Notes: generated by a model not told the origin, from the letters alone. Shown: positions 1 to 9,009, numbered from the stretch's first letter. The stretch is DNA of 64,000 nt from Rhodospirillaceae bacterium (GCA_020638595.1 JACKIG010000006.1:186001-250000); one strand, 5' to 3'. Made by a program: numbers and translations.

Positions 1-828
1 GCCCCAAGCCCGACGGGCTTCCTGCATCTCGGGCACGCCTTTTCAGCCTATCAGGGCTGGTCCGCCGCCCGTGTGGCCGGCGGGCGTTTCCTGCTGCGCA
101 TCGAGGATATCGATGAGGGCCGCTGCCGGCCGCAGTTCGAGGACGCCATCTTCGAAGATCTCGCCTGGCTCGGCCTGAGCTGGGAACAGCCGGTCCGCCG
201 GCAATCCCGCCATCTGCCGGATTACCGCGACGCCCTTGGGCAGCTGGACGCCCTGGGCGTCGTCTATCCGTGCTTCTGTACCCGCAAGGCGATTCGCGAG
301 GAGGTCGCGCGCATCGGCCACGCACCGCACGGCCCGGACGGCGTGCTGTATCCCGGCACGTGCCGCGCCCTGACGCCGGTGCAGCGCGCCCGGCGGACGG
401 CCGCAGGGCAGGCCTATGCCCTCAGGCTCGATTGGGCCAGGGCCGCCCGCATCGCGGCACCGGCGGGATGGCACGACGACATCGCCGGCGAGCAGGCAAC
501 CGACCCCGGCCTGTTCGGCGATGTGGTGCTGGCGCGGCGCGATACCCCCACCAGCTATCACCTGAGCGTCACCGTCGACGACCACCTGCAGGGCGTCACC
601 CTGGTGACGCGGGGACAGGACCTGTTCGCATCCACGCATGTCCACCGCCTGCTGCAAGCGCTGCTGGGGTATCCGGCACCGCGCTACCGCCACCATCGCC
701 TGATCACGGACGATGCCGGCCAGCGGCTGGCCAAGCGCAGCGACGCCGTCGCCATCCGCCACCTGCGCGCGCAGGGCATGACGCCGCAGGACGTCTGGGC
801 GCTGGTAGGCATCACCGACCTGCCGTAG
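1..828 (+). CDS. gluQ: Glutamyl-Q tRNA(Asp) synthetase, 5' end outside window
   Basis: GluQRS is a truncated relative of GluRS that activates glutamate and attaches it to the queuosine base at position 34 of tRNA(Asp), in the cytosol. The frame is already open at base 1 and begins with APSPTGFLHLGHA, the N-terminal class I synthetase block with its HIGH-like motif (HLGH), so only a few residues are missing. A CFC pair and a later YPGTC match the zinc ligands that set this family apart from full GluRS. The KMSKS-like loop is AKRSD near nt 730. No anticodon-binding domain follows, as expected for GluQRS. The fold and motif set leave little doubt. The next gene lies on the opposite strand and ends about 60 bp away. 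Confidence 0.95.
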   Translation, partial: APSPTGFLHLGHAFSAYQGWSAARVAGGRFLLRIEDIDEGRCRPQFEDAIFEDLAWLGLSWEQPVRRQSRHLPDYRDALGQLDALGVVYPCFCTRKAIREEVARIGHAPHGPDGVLYPGTCRALTPVQRARRTAAGQAYALRLDWARAARIAAPAGWHDDIAGEQATDPGLFGDVVLARRDTPTSYHLSVTVDDHLQGVTLVTRGQDLFASTHVHRLLQALLGYPAPRYRHHRLITDDAGQRLAKRSDAVAIRHLRAQGMTPQDVWALVGITDLP

Positions 829-887
829 GCCCCGGATCGCCGGTGCGGGGGGAACGCCGGCCGCCCGCCTGCCCGGCGAGCGGGGTC

Positions 888-1739
888 TCAGCCAAGCCGC
901 CAGCGGCCTGCCACGAGATCCAGGTAGTCCGGGTCGTCCGGGGTGATCACACCGTGGCGAATCAGGAAGTCGATCAGCACCAGCGCCACGTTGAACTTGA
1001 AGTCGAAGCTGTCGCGCACGCGCGCTGCAACCTCGCCCACCGGCATCAGCGCGAAGGCCTCGACCTCCCCGTCGGTGTTCACGGGCAGGACATCGGCCGG
1101 CATGTCCAGGTCGTAGAGGAACAGCACATCGTCGCGCAGGCCCTCCGCCACCTCCATGCGATAGCCGAGCGCACCCACCGGACACGCGCGCCGGGCGAGC
1201 TCGGGCGGCAGTCCGGCCTCTTCGCCGGCCTCCTTGACCAGATTGTCGACAAGGCCGATGCCGTGGGGATTGCCGCCGGCCACCATGTTGTCCAGCTTGC
1301 CCGGCGACACCAGCCGGTCGCTGGCCCGCCGCCCGATCCAAAGGGCGGGGCCATCGGGTGCCCTTACCACGCCGTTGACGTGGACGCCGTAGGCGCGCGT
1401 GCCGAAGACAGGCACATAGGCCCGGTCCAGCACCAGCAGTGCGGGCCGGTTCCACCCGGTGGAGACCGCATAACGCTCGCCGCGCGGCGGGTGCATCACC
1501 CCGTCGGCGACCAGGGCGGCCATGACCTCATCGATGGCCCGGGTCCGCGCCTCGAACCCGTCCAGTCCCGGCGACAACGCCACCACCGCGTCATCGATGC
1601 GAAAGACGTCCGCAAAGCGGCAAAGATGGGGTACCAGCGCCGTCCGTATCCAGCCGACGCGGCTGCCGGCCACGTGGAACGGCACGAACCGCGTCAGGTC
1701 ATGCGCCGTGCACGCGCGGAGGTGATCGAGGTACCCCAT
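888..1739 (-). CDS. Nudix hydrolase with N-terminal DUF4743-type domain
   Basis: This 283-residue protein has an N-terminal alpha/beta region of about 120 residues (the DUF4743 type) followed by a Nudix fold. The Nudix box is seen as GGNPHGIGL...KEAGEEAGL, with the KE..EE metal-binding core. Relatives are often annotated as thiamine-pyrophosphokinase-like Nudix proteins and hydrolyse nucleoside-diphosphate-linked substrates; the actual substrate here cannot be read from sequence. The ATG at 1739 was chosen over a longer open frame because the extension upstream is low-complexity Gly/Pro/Arg and runs into the ACT-like gene. That gene ends only 11 bp upstream, so the two are probably co-transcribed. 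Confidence 0.85.
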   Translation of the reverse strand: MGYLDHLRACTAHDLTRFVPFHVAGSRVGWIRTALVPHLCRFADVFRIDDAVVALSPGLDGFEARTRAIDEVMAALVADGVMHPPRGERYAVSTGWNRPALLVLDRAYVPVFGTRAYGVHVNGVVRAPDGPALWIGRRASDRLVSPGKLDNMVAGGNPHGIGLVDNLVKEAGEEAGLPPELARRACPVGALGYRMEVAEGLRDDVLFLYDLDMPADVLPVNTDGEVEAFALMPVGEVAARVRDSFDFKFNVALVLIDFLIRHGVITPDDPDYLDLVAGRWRLG

Positions 1740-1750
1740 GGGCCTGCCGG

Positions 1751-2068
1751 TCAGGCCGCCGCAGCCCGGGGCAGCCGGCGGAACGCCACCGCCTCGACGC
1801 CCACCACCTGGGTCATGCATTGGGCGATGTGCTCGGCAGCCATGGGCTCGACCCCGTCGACGCCGACGCTGACCGACAGCCGGTCCTCGCCATCGGCACC
1901 GCCGTGGCGATGGGCTGTCATCTCGGTGGGCACCAGGCCGCGCTTGGCCACCAGCTCCAGCAGGCGCGGCAGCACGCCCGGATCGGCCAGGGCGGAGACT
2001 TCGTAACGATAGGGACAGGGGACACTGGCAACCAGAACGGCCAGACCGGCAGTATCAACGACACGCAT
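1751..2068 (-). CDS. Small ACT-domain-like protein
   Basis: This is a 105-residue protein with a beta-alpha-beta pattern. The stretch VLPRLLELVAKRGLVPTEM resembles the first helix and turn of ACT domains such as the acetolactate synthase regulatory subunit, and is followed by strands (LSVSVGV) and a second helix (AEHIAQCMTQVVGV). ACT domains bind amino acids and regulate metabolic enzymes. A stand-alone copy could be a small sensor, but no catalytic partner is adjacent; the gene downstream is the Nudix protein. A GAGG precedes the ATG at 2068 by a usual distance, which decides the start against a longer frame. The family call is by pattern only. Confidence 0.6.
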   Translation of the reverse strand: MRVVDTAGLAVLVASVPCPYRYEVSALADPGVLPRLLELVAKRGLVPTEMTAHRHGGADGEDRLSVSVGVDGVEPMAAEHIAQCMTQVVGVEAVAFRRLPRAAAA

Positions 2069-2226
2069 GACACCAGACCTCGCGGGACAACGACGATTCG
2101 AAAAACGGCAAACCTCCCGATCCTCAGCCGAGGACCGGGCCGCTAATTCGATCGTCGATCCGCAAGAGCGCGTGCATGCCACCAACGCTACGGCTGTCCG
2201 CCGCCCCGGTCAAGGGATGCGCGAGG

Positions 2227-3750
2227 TCAGGACGGATCCCTGAGGGCTATCCTCAGTTCGTCCCGTTTGAACTCGTCGATCATGCAGGTGTTGTAAAGGT
2301 GCTCCACCAGCGCGGAGACTCCGACATCCAGCGTGGCGGCGGCCGCAATCACCGTGTCCTTTGTCAGCTTTTCCAGCGGTACCGATCGCCGCACCAGATC
2401 GCGCGGCATCAGCAGCATCGCGGCAAAGGCATTGGCGCGTTTCTCAACGCCCGGTGCAGCCCACGGACCGCTGGTGTGCGCGATACGGCGCGCCCGGCTG
2501 CGGTCGAACAGGATGTGGCATAGTTCGTGGGCAAGCGTGAAGCGGCGTCCCGCCTCGTTCTGGTTGTACGGGCTGGACCGGTTGACGATGATGGCCGGAC
2601 CATAGTTGGGGCCTGCCACAGCCACGCCGCGGATCGTGCTCGTCCGCAGGGACCGTTCCTTGACGGCTATGCCCAGCGTCGCCAGCAGGGCACGCACGTC
2701 CACCGCCGAAGCCGACCCGGGCAGGTCCCGCTCTTCCAGGAACTGCTCGGCCAGGTCATAGCCTTCCTCGTAGGGTGCCGATAGCGGTGCACCCACGGTA
2801 CTGTCCACAAGCGCCGACAATTCCGGGCTTTCTTGGCCGCCGGCATGGGCTGCCAGGAACCGCATCAGCGTCTGCACATCCCTGACGCCGATATCCGGGC
2901 TGACGCCGCCGAACATCAGCACCGCGTCGTCCAGCCGCTCGACGGCCGGAACGGACGCCATGCGCGTGCTCCCGCCGATACTGCCGGAACCATCGGGTGG
3001 CGTGCCCACGCGGGAACGGGCTTTCTCGATCCGGTCGAAGAGCTTCGCCGGCAGGTACGCCGCCTCCAGTCTGGCCGTCGCCAGGGCCGACAGGCTTCCG
3101 ATCCGACTGCGCAGCTCCACCAATGACCTCTGGTCCTCACCGCTGAGGTTGCCCGCGGCCGACAAGACCCACTGGAGCGCACCCCACAAGGGCTGGGCAA
3201 CATCAGGGATGGGCAGGGTGGCTGCGCCGGGTGCGGAGACGAACCGGAAGCCATCGGGGGCATAGGCCGGCGGTCGCGCGGTCCACGAGACCTCGACATC
3301 ATCGCCCAGCCGACGGAACACGATGTCGGGGTATAGCGCGCTGGGGTCCGCCGCCCGCAGCGAATGGCGCCGCCACCACGCCTGCACGTCCGCGTAGCGT
3401 GCCTGGCCGGCCCTGTCTTCGGCATCGATCAGCCGGCGGAGCGCGAGAAAGACCGCCGTGACGGCCGGGGCGGCGCTGTTCTCCCGCCAGGCGGGACGCT
3501 CCTCGTGCAGAAGTGCCACCCAGTTCGTCGCCAGCCATTCGAATATGGGGAACAGATACCACCTTACGTAATCGTAGGTTCGGCCATCGTGCTGGTGGCG
3601 CGTAAGGACCTGCCCGGCAACGGTCAGGCGCAGGTCGCCGGTGGACCAACCGCCGTGGGCCGGGCGCAGATCGCGCGGTTCGGGATCATCGGCCCATCGG
3701 ACGGCGATTTCGAAGCGCGCCGGATCGCCAATGCATGTGAAAGCCGTCAT
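2227..3750 (-). CDS. ImmA/IrrE-type metallopeptidase with large N-terminal extension
   Basis: This 507-residue protein has a C-terminal M78 (ImmA/IrrE, formerly DUF955) zinc peptidase domain. The metal site is HELCH at about residue 407, with a downstream EKRANAFAAMLLMP segment that supplies the usual Glu ligand and the conserved substrate-cleft helix. Characterised members cleave repressors, for example ImmA on ICEBs1 and IrrE/PprI in the DNA-damage response. The first 350 or so residues, Trp-rich near residues 60-130, match nothing I can name and are unusual, since most ImmA proteins are far shorter or carry an HTH. Its start overlaps the stop of the upstream gene in an ATGA, so the two are translationally coupled. 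No repressor gene is adjacent. Confidence 0.85.
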   Translation of the reverse strand: MTAFTCIGDPARFEIAVRWADDPEPRDLRPAHGGWSTGDLRLTVAGQVLTRHQHDGRTYDYVRWYLFPIFEWLATNWVALLHEERPAWRENSAAPAVTAVFLALRRLIDAEDRAGQARYADVQAWWRRHSLRAADPSALYPDIVFRRLGDDVEVSWTARPPAYAPDGFRFVSAPGAATLPIPDVAQPLWGALQWVLSAAGNLSGEDQRSLVELRSRIGSLSALATARLEAAYLPAKLFDRIEKARSRVGTPPDGSGSIGGSTRMASVPAVERLDDAVLMFGGVSPDIGVRDVQTLMRFLAAHAGGQESPELSALVDSTVGAPLSAPYEEGYDLAEQFLEERDLPGSASAVDVRALLATLGIAVKERSLRTSTIRGVAVAGPNYGPAIIVNRSSPYNQNEAGRRFTLAHELCHILFDRSRARRIAHTSGPWAAPGVEKRANAFAAMLLMPRDLVRRSVPLEKLTKDTVIAAAATLDVGVSALVEHLYNTCMIDEFKRDELRIALRDPS

Positions 3751-4157
3751 CGGTCATCCGTCTTGAGCGCCCAATGGATATCGCCTTTCCCGACACTGAG
3801 GGAAGCGTTGAGCTGACGCCGCGTCACCAACCGTCGCTTGCGCCACTCGTCCTTGATCCTGGCCGGCACGCTCTCCCATGGCACCGGAAATCCATGCCAG
3901 GTCCCGTCGGCCGAGTTCTTCGCCTCGAATGCGATCCCCCGTGCGGTGGCAAAGCGGCGGCCGGTCGCCTCGTCGACGCGCGCACCTGCGAACAGCGCAT
4001 TCGCTTCGGTGGCTGCCCAGTCATGGGCATGGACATCCGCCTTCAGCCCGCCCTGGGGGGTGGTATGGGTCCACTCCGGGCACAAGGTCCCCTTCTGCTC
4101 ATCGGGCGGGCGCTTCTTGTGTTTCGAAGACCCGCGATACGTCGGTCCCTGCGGCAA
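3747..4157 (-). CDS. Small basic protein of unknown function coupled to the peptidase gene
   Basis: This 136-residue, basic protein matches no family I can name. Visible conserved-looking patches are GTLCPEWTH near the N-terminus, a central HDW, and HGFPVPWESVPARI followed by a Lys/Arg cluster (DEWRKRR). There is no signal peptide or membrane segment. The frame contains no internal Met, so the start is probably the TTG at 4157, with a modest GGGCAGGG upstream. Its stop overlaps the ATG of the ImmA/IrrE-type gene (ATGA), which argues strongly for a functional pair, perhaps a substrate, inhibitor or DNA-binding partner of the peptidase. That role is inference from context only. Confidence 0.72.
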   Translation of the reverse strand: MPQGPTYRGSSKHKKRPPDEQKGTLCPEWTHTTPQGGLKADVHAHDWAATEANALFAGARVDEATGRRFATARGIAFEAKNSADGTWHGFPVPWESVPARIKDEWRKRRLVTRRQLNASLSVGKGDIHWALKTDDR

Positions 4158-4199
4158 TGCCCTGCCCAGCCCCTGCGCCGACCGCCCCTGGCACAGGCC

Positions 4200-5177
4200 T
4201 CAACCCGCCACGGCGCGGGGCAGCGTGGCGGCGGCGTCGTCTTCCAGGGAGGCCAGGTATTTCTCGACCTCCAGTGCGGCCATGCAGCCCATGCCGGCGG
4301 CCGTGACCGCTTGGCGGTAGACCTTGTCCTTGACGTCGCCGGCGGCGAACACGCCGGGGATGTCGGTTGCGGTGCTGTCGGGGGCGGTCAGGATATAGCC
4401 TTCGCCGTCCATCGCCACCTTGCCGCGGAAGACGGCCGTTGCCGGATCGTGGCCGATGGCGATGAACACGCCATCCACCGCCAGGTCGCTGACCGTACCG
4501 GTCTTGACGTTGCGCAGGCGCACACCGGTGACGCCGGCATCGTCGCCCAGGATCTCGTCGACCACGCTGTCCCAGGCCACGTCGACCTTCTTGTGCTTCA
4601 ACAGCCGGTCCTGCAGGATCCGCTCCGCCCGCAGTTCGTCCCGCCGGTGGATCAACGTCACCTGCTGGGCGATGTTGGCGAGATACAGCGCCTCTTCCAC
4701 GGCGGTGTTGCCGCCGCCCACCACGGCCACCTTGCGGCCGCGGAAGAAGAAACCGTCGCAGGTGGCACAGGCCGATACGCCGCGGCCGTTGAACCTGGCC
4801 TCGCTGTCCAGGCCCAGCCAGCGCGCCTGCGCGCCGGTGGCGATGATCACGGCGTCGGCGGTGAAGACGGCGCCCGAATCCGCCTTGCACACGAAGGGCC
4901 GCACGGTGAAGTCGACCTCGGTGATCAGGTCGAAGACCATCTTCGTGCCCACATGGGCGGCCTGGGCGGCCATCTGTTCCATCAGCCAGGGGCCCTGGAT
5001 GACGTCGGCGAAGCCGGGGTAGTTCTCCACATCCGTGGTGATCGTCAGCTGGCCGCCGGGCTGCAGCCCCTGCACCATCACCGGTTCCAGATTGGCCCGC
5101 GCGGCGTAGATGGCGGCCGTATATCCGGCCGGCCCGGCGCCGATGATCAGTACCCTGGCATGCTGTGTGTTCGCCAT
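4200..5177 (-). CDS. trxB: Thioredoxin reductase (NADPH)
   Basis: This FAD-dependent enzyme passes electrons from NADPH to thioredoxin in the cytosol. The protein (about 325 residues, normal for the low-molecular-weight class) shows the FAD-binding GAGPAGYTAA at the N-terminus, the redox-active CATCDG in mid-protein, the NADPH-binding GGGNTAVEEA, and the C-terminal FAD contact GVFAAGDVKDK. The chosen ATG is the second of two in-frame candidates nine bases apart; the other would add MGR. The gene ends 42 bp before the small unknown gene on the same strand. No thioredoxin gene is next to it here. Confidence 0.97.
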   Translation of the reverse strand: MANTQHARVLIIGAGPAGYTAAIYAARANLEPVMVQGLQPGGQLTITTDVENYPGFADVIQGPWLMEQMAAQAAHVGTKMVFDLITEVDFTVRPFVCKADSGAVFTADAVIIATGAQARWLGLDSEARFNGRGVSACATCDGFFFRGRKVAVVGGGNTAVEEALYLANIAQQVTLIHRRDELRAERILQDRLLKHKKVDVAWDSVVDEILGDDAGVTGVRLRNVKTGTVSDLAVDGVFIAIGHDPATAVFRGKVAMDGEGYILTAPDSTATDIPGVFAAGDVKDKVYRQAVTAAGMGCMAALEVEKYLASLEDDAAATLPRAVAG

Positions 5178-5326
5178 CCTACCCATTCCTGCCGCTGCCG
5201 ATGCCCCAAGTCACCGGCCCCATTCTGGCACATAGGCGTCGCCGGACTGCCCGGCAACCGGCCCGGCCGGCCTTCGTCCCCTGCCATGCGCCCCGTGCAG
5301 GGACGCGACCGGCCCCGCGCCGCCCA

Positions 5327-7246
5327 TCAGAACCCGAACATGTGATCCAGGCTGAAGGCCGCGCCGCCGGTCCGCACCAGGCCATGATAGCCGAACAGCC
5401 GGCAGGTCAGGTCGCGGATCAGCACATAGCCGTCGGGCCCGGCCTCCTTGCGGTCCTCGGCGGAGAACGTCTCGCCCACCCGGAAGAGATGGGATCCGCT
5501 GCACGGGATCTGCACCAGCTTGGTTGCGATCTCCTCCCCCGACTGGTTCACCAGGATCAGGCTGGTGGCGCTGTGCGCGTGCCAGGGGGTGGAAGCCGGA
5601 TAGATCAGGCAGCACATGGCGTCGGTGCCGTCGGGGCCGAGCCGGAGGAACAGCCGCGTCGTCAGGCCCGGCGGCCGTCCGGCATAGCTCTGCGGCTCGC
5701 TCTTGTAGGTCAGCACGGTGTTGAAGATGTGCGAACCGAAGCTGGTCTCCGCGGTGTGGCCCGTCTCCAGGTCTTCGTAGCGGAAGATGGCATGCAGCCA
5801 GCCATCGGCATCGCTGCCGGCAGCGAAGTCGTAGACCAGTTCCACATGCCCGTGGCCCGACGGAAGGCGCGGCCCCCCGTTGGCCAGCGGGGCTGTCAGG
5901 TCGAACGCCGTCTCGTGCGCCCGCGGCAGGTTTCCCAGGGGGCGTCGGCCCACCTCCTTGCCGTTCGCATCGAACAGGATGGCGGCGATGGGCAGCGATT
6001 GCTGCGTCGTCGCCATCGGCGTCGGCTGCACCAGCGTGCGGTAGCGGTCCACGGGCAGGATCGGCGCGGGCAGGATGAACCCCTTGCCCATGAGATTGCC
6101 CATCTCCGGCAGCCGGGGGTCGGGCTTCAGGTCGGTGCGCTCGACATTCATATGGGCGATGCGCTGGCGGCCGTTGGCGTTCCAGATCTCGTACCGCGGG
6201 CGTACGAAGTGCTTGCCGGCGCGCGCCTCGATCTGCTGGGGCCAGCGGGCAGCCGGCAGCAGTTCCGCCACGTCCAGACGGTAGGTGGCGAATCCGGGGA
6301 TCTCCCGCCCCAGCCACGCAACACCGGCGTCATCGCCCATGAGGTTGAGCCCGATGCCGCCCGCCGGTATCGGCGTCGGATGGCTGTTCTGCACCCACAG
6401 GACCACCGTTTCGTCGTCCCGCGGTGCCGGCAGGCCGCCATAGAGGTTGCTGGGCCAGGCATTGGCGTCATGGGTGCACGACAGCACCCGTTCGTCGTCG
6501 CCATAGGTGTCCAGCGCGTACTTCACCACCTCGTGACCCGCGGCACCGATGATGTGGACGAACAGCTGGCCGGTGAATTCGCCCAGGTCGAAGCGTGCGC
6601 GCAGGTCGGCGCTGTCGATGATGATGGTGCTGTTCGGCCCGGCCAGCCGGTCTTCCCAGGTAACGATGCGCCGGCCGCCCTCGTCGAACAGCGTCGCCCA
6701 CAGCCGTACGTCCCGGCCGCCGTACGCGGCCCAATAGTTGGCCGTGACCAGCCGGGTGTGGTGTCCGTCCTGCTCGCGGAAGAAGGCGAAGTTGGTGGCG
6801 AAGTTCAGCGGCGACAGGTAGGTGCGGCGGTCGGTCAGCAGCCCTTCGGGCAGGCGCATTTCGTCCAGCGTCAGGATATGCGTGCCCGCCGGCAGCAGCG
6901 GGCGGATCTGGTCCGCAAGCCGCCTGGCATCGAACGCCGCCAGGAAGACGGTGCCCACCGGCGCGCCCTTCAGCTCCGTCACCGGTTGGGCCGCCTGGCC
7001 CAACAGGGGCTCGCCCACGCGCTCCACATCCTGGACGAACACCCCCGCCACCTGAACCCCCGACAGGTCGTAGAGGGAGGCAAAGGTCGCCAGCTGGCCG
7101 AGGGGATCATAGACCGCGACGCCGCCCGCCCTTTCCAGCCGGGCGATCAGGCCATGGGCGCGCTCGACGGCGTCGGGATGCCCGAAGGCCTTGAACAGGG
7201 CACCGCCGCCCGACGCGCTGGAGAAGGTGTGGATCTGAAGTGTCAT
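5327..7246 (-). CDS. Conserved-looking protein of unknown function, 639 residues
   Basis: I do not recognise this protein. It is 639 residues with no signal peptide, no evident membrane segment and mixed alpha/beta content. Many short hydrophobic strands and repeated patterns of the NYWAAYGGRDVRLWATLFDE kind suggest immunoglobulin-like or beta-sandwich modules, possibly repeated in the middle and C-terminal thirds. The C-terminal half carries several His residues (WHAHS, GYHGL) but no clear metal motif. It lies 53 bp downstream of a 2-oxoglutarate oxygenase on the same strand, which suggests a shared transcript. A surface or metabolic role cannot be assigned. Codon use looks like that of its neighbours. 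Confidence 0.8.
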   Translation of the reverse strand: MTLQIHTFSSASGGGALFKAFGHPDAVERAHGLIARLERAGGVAVYDPLGQLATFASLYDLSGVQVAGVFVQDVERVGEPLLGQAAQPVTELKGAPVGTVFLAAFDARRLADQIRPLLPAGTHILTLDEMRLPEGLLTDRRTYLSPLNFATNFAFFREQDGHHTRLVTANYWAAYGGRDVRLWATLFDEGGRRIVTWEDRLAGPNSTIIIDSADLRARFDLGEFTGQLFVHIIGAAGHEVVKYALDTYGDDERVLSCTHDANAWPSNLYGGLPAPRDDETVVLWVQNSHPTPIPAGGIGLNLMGDDAGVAWLGREIPGFATYRLDVAELLPAARWPQQIEARAGKHFVRPRYEIWNANGRQRIAHMNVERTDLKPDPRLPEMGNLMGKGFILPAPILPVDRYRTLVQPTPMATTQQSLPIAAILFDANGKEVGRRPLGNLPRAHETAFDLTAPLANGGPRLPSGHGHVELVYDFAAGSDADGWLHAIFRYEDLETGHTAETSFGSHIFNTVLTYKSEPQSYAGRPPGLTTRLFLRLGPDGTDAMCCLIYPASTPWHAHSATSLILVNQSGEEIATKLVQIPCSGSHLFRVGETFSAEDRKEAGPDGYVLIRDLTCRLFGYHGLVRTGGAAFSLDHMFGF

Positions 7247-7299
7247 CTGAGAGACCCGTCAGCTTTCAGGGTGTCGGGGACGCGGCCGGCAGGTCCCGG

Positions 7300-7935
7300 T
7301 CAGGCGGAGGCGAACAGGCGCTTCATGCGCGCGCTGAAGCGATGGCGCGTCTGCTCGCGCTGGACGACGCCCTCGTCCGTCACCCAGTTGAGCTGGATGG
7401 ACCGGCGCTGGCCCACATGGCGTTCGTGTCCATGCCAGGCGGTGGGGCCGTTGCGGAAGGCCAGCAATGTGCCTTCTTCCGGCGGGACTTCCACCACCGG
7501 GTTGTCGAGGCTGTCGGGCGAGCGCAGCAGGCGCAGCCGTCCGCCCGACGCTTCCCAGCTGGGGTTCATGTAGATCAGGACGGTGATCACCTTGGTCTTG
7601 CTGTCGGTGTGGATGCGTCCGTCCTTGGCCTGGGCCTGGCCGCGCACCGTGACCATGATCGGCCGGCGGCCGAGGTCGAGCGCGAACTTGTCGGCGAATG
7701 CCTGCGTCATCTCCGGGGCATACAGGGCGTCGAGCAGCGCCCGGAACTGCGGGCCATAGGTCAGTTCCGACACCGGGAAGCTGCCCGGCCTGTCGATGGC
7801 GGGAAAGTCGGCGTTGATCGCCGCCGTCGCTTCCGGCCGGATGAACCCCGGCACGATCAGGTGGTCGAACGGATCGGTCGCCAACGGTGTCGTCCGAAAG
7901 CGCTCGAGATCGATCGGCACGTCATGTACGTCCAC
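7300..7935 (-). CDS. 2-oxoglutarate/Fe(II)-dependent oxygenase
   Basis: This 211-residue protein is of the prolyl-4-hydroxylase-like 2OG-Fe(II) class. The iron-binding HxD is seen in RIHTDSKTK, the distal His in AWHGHERH, and the 2-oxoglutarate-binding Arg about ten residues later in GQRRSIQLNW. Such enzymes hydroxylate proteins, free amino acids or small molecules; the substrate is not evident. The start is GTG at 7935, preceded by GAAGGA at a good distance, and there is no upstream ATG in frame. The large unknown gene follows 53 bp downstream, making the pair a likely operon in which the oxygenase could act on the product or pathway of that gene (inference). Confidence 0.85.
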   Translation of the reverse strand: MDVHDVPIDLERFRTTPLATDPFDHLIVPGFIRPEATAAINADFPAIDRPGSFPVSELTYGPQFRALLDALYAPEMTQAFADKFALDLGRRPIMVTVRGQAQAKDGRIHTDSKTKVITVLIYMNPSWEASGGRLRLLRSPDSLDNPVVEVPPEEGTLLAFRNGPTAWHGHERHVGQRRSIQLNWVTDEGVVQREQTRHRFSARMKRLFASA

Positions 7936-8037
7936 GGATGTCCGTCCTTCGATATCTTTCGTCTTGCCGCTTCGGCAGAAGCAATAGTTTCGCCGGAAAC
8001 TGGTCGGAAACTGTATGGCAGAGCCGGCCGCCCCCGA

Positions 8038-9009
8038 TCAATCCGGAATCGCCCCGGCGCCCGCCTGCCGGACCGCCAGGCGCCGGCGGACCTCGTCGGC
8101 CACCTTAGCGGCATCGGCCAGCGGCTGATAGGCCCACCGCTCCAGACGGCCGGTAAAGGGCCGTGTCACCCCCCGCCCGCGAAGGTTGCCATGGAAGCGG
8201 GCGAACTTCGCCGAGCCGCCGTCGAGATCCAGGGTCATCACCGGGGTGCCGGTGGTCGCGGCTTCCGACACCATGTTGATGCTGTCGACCGTGACCAGCA
8301 CCACATCGGCCAACGCCAGATAGGCGAAATAGGGGTTGTCGCCCGTGCCGTCCCATATCTCCGCCGGCAGGCCGGCAAGGCGCGAGCGCAGCGTCGCCTC
8401 GTTCGCCGGGCCCGTGCGCCGGCTTGCCGTCACCATCAGCCCGGCACCCTCATTGCGGGCCATGGCCGCGACAGCATCGGCGATCGCCGCCATCCGCGCC
8501 TCCGACAGGCGATAGGCGGAATTGCCGCCGCCGACCAGGACGGCGACCCGCGGCCGCGGCAGTGCCTCAAGCCGGGCGCCGTGGCGCGCGGCGGCCTCGT
8601 CCAGCCGCGCGCGCGTCACCCGGTTCGGGGCGCCGACGGTGGTGACGACATTCCCGCCGCGCAGACGGTCGTGCTCCGGCACCGCGATCAGGTCGAAATG
8701 GCGCGGCGCGATCACCGGGTTCTGAAGCTGGACCAGGAAGCAGCGGCCGCGACTGCCGCGCCGGGCCGCCAGGGCGGGCGCAATGCTCTGCCGCCCGGTG
8801 GCGATGACGATGTCCGGCCAGGGCGGCGACACCGGATCGCCCGTCGGCGCGGCACACCGGTCCAGGCGGACCCGAATATAGGGGGAGACCAGCCGCCAGG
8901 GCGGGCGCAGCACAACTCTCTTGATCACCGGGCGAAGACCCAGCGCTTCGGCCACGCCCAGGCACTGGACCTCCATGCCGGCCTTGCCATCGGTGATAAC
9001 CCACGCCAT
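8038..9009 (-). CDS. ELM1-family protein (glycosyltransferase-like fold)
   Basis: This 323-residue protein begins MAWVITDGKAGME, a typical opening of the ELM1 family (named after the plant mitochondrial fission protein), which is common in alphaproteobacteria. The fold resembles GT-B glycosyltransferases: IVIATGRQSI, LVQLQNP, VGGGNSAYRL in the first half and VTASRRTGP, VLVTVDSINMVSEA, GTPVMTLDLDG in the second, the last resembling a nucleotide-sugar pocket. Bacterial function is not established; a role at the envelope or in cell division is often suggested. The ATG at 9009 was chosen because the residues upstream in frame are a basic, non-conserved extension. The gene is divergent from an Lrp-type regulator, with about 165 bp between. 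Confidence 0.88.
   Translation of the reverse strand: MAWVITDGKAGMEVQCLGVAEALGLRPVIKRVVLRPPWRLVSPYIRVRLDRCAAPTGDPVSPPWPDIVIATGRQSIAPALAARRGSRGRCFLVQLQNPVIAPRHFDLIAVPEHDRLRGGNVVTTVGAPNRVTRARLDEAAARHGARLEALPRPRVAVLVGGGNSAYRLSEARMAAIADAVAAMARNEGAGLMVTASRRTGPANEATLRSRLAGLPAEIWDGTGDNPYFAYLALADVVLVTVDSINMVSEAATTGTPVMTLDLDGGSAKFARFHGNLRGRGVTRPFTGRLERWAYQPLADAAKVADEVRRRLAVRQAGAGAIPD

Noticed and set aside
829..887. Terminator between gluQ and the Nudix gene
   Set aside because: Only 5-bp CCCCG/CGGGG arms with a long loop; not above what this GC content gives by chance.
2227..4157. Prophage or integrative element around the ImmA/IrrE-type gene
   Set aside because: Both flanks are ordinary chromosomal genes (ACT/Nudix, trxB), and no integrase, repressor, att repeat or structural gene was seen.
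5165..7573. An 802-codon open frame on the + strand
   Set aside because: Antisense to the 639-residue gene and the end of the oxygenase gene, with low-complexity composition and no recognisable motif.
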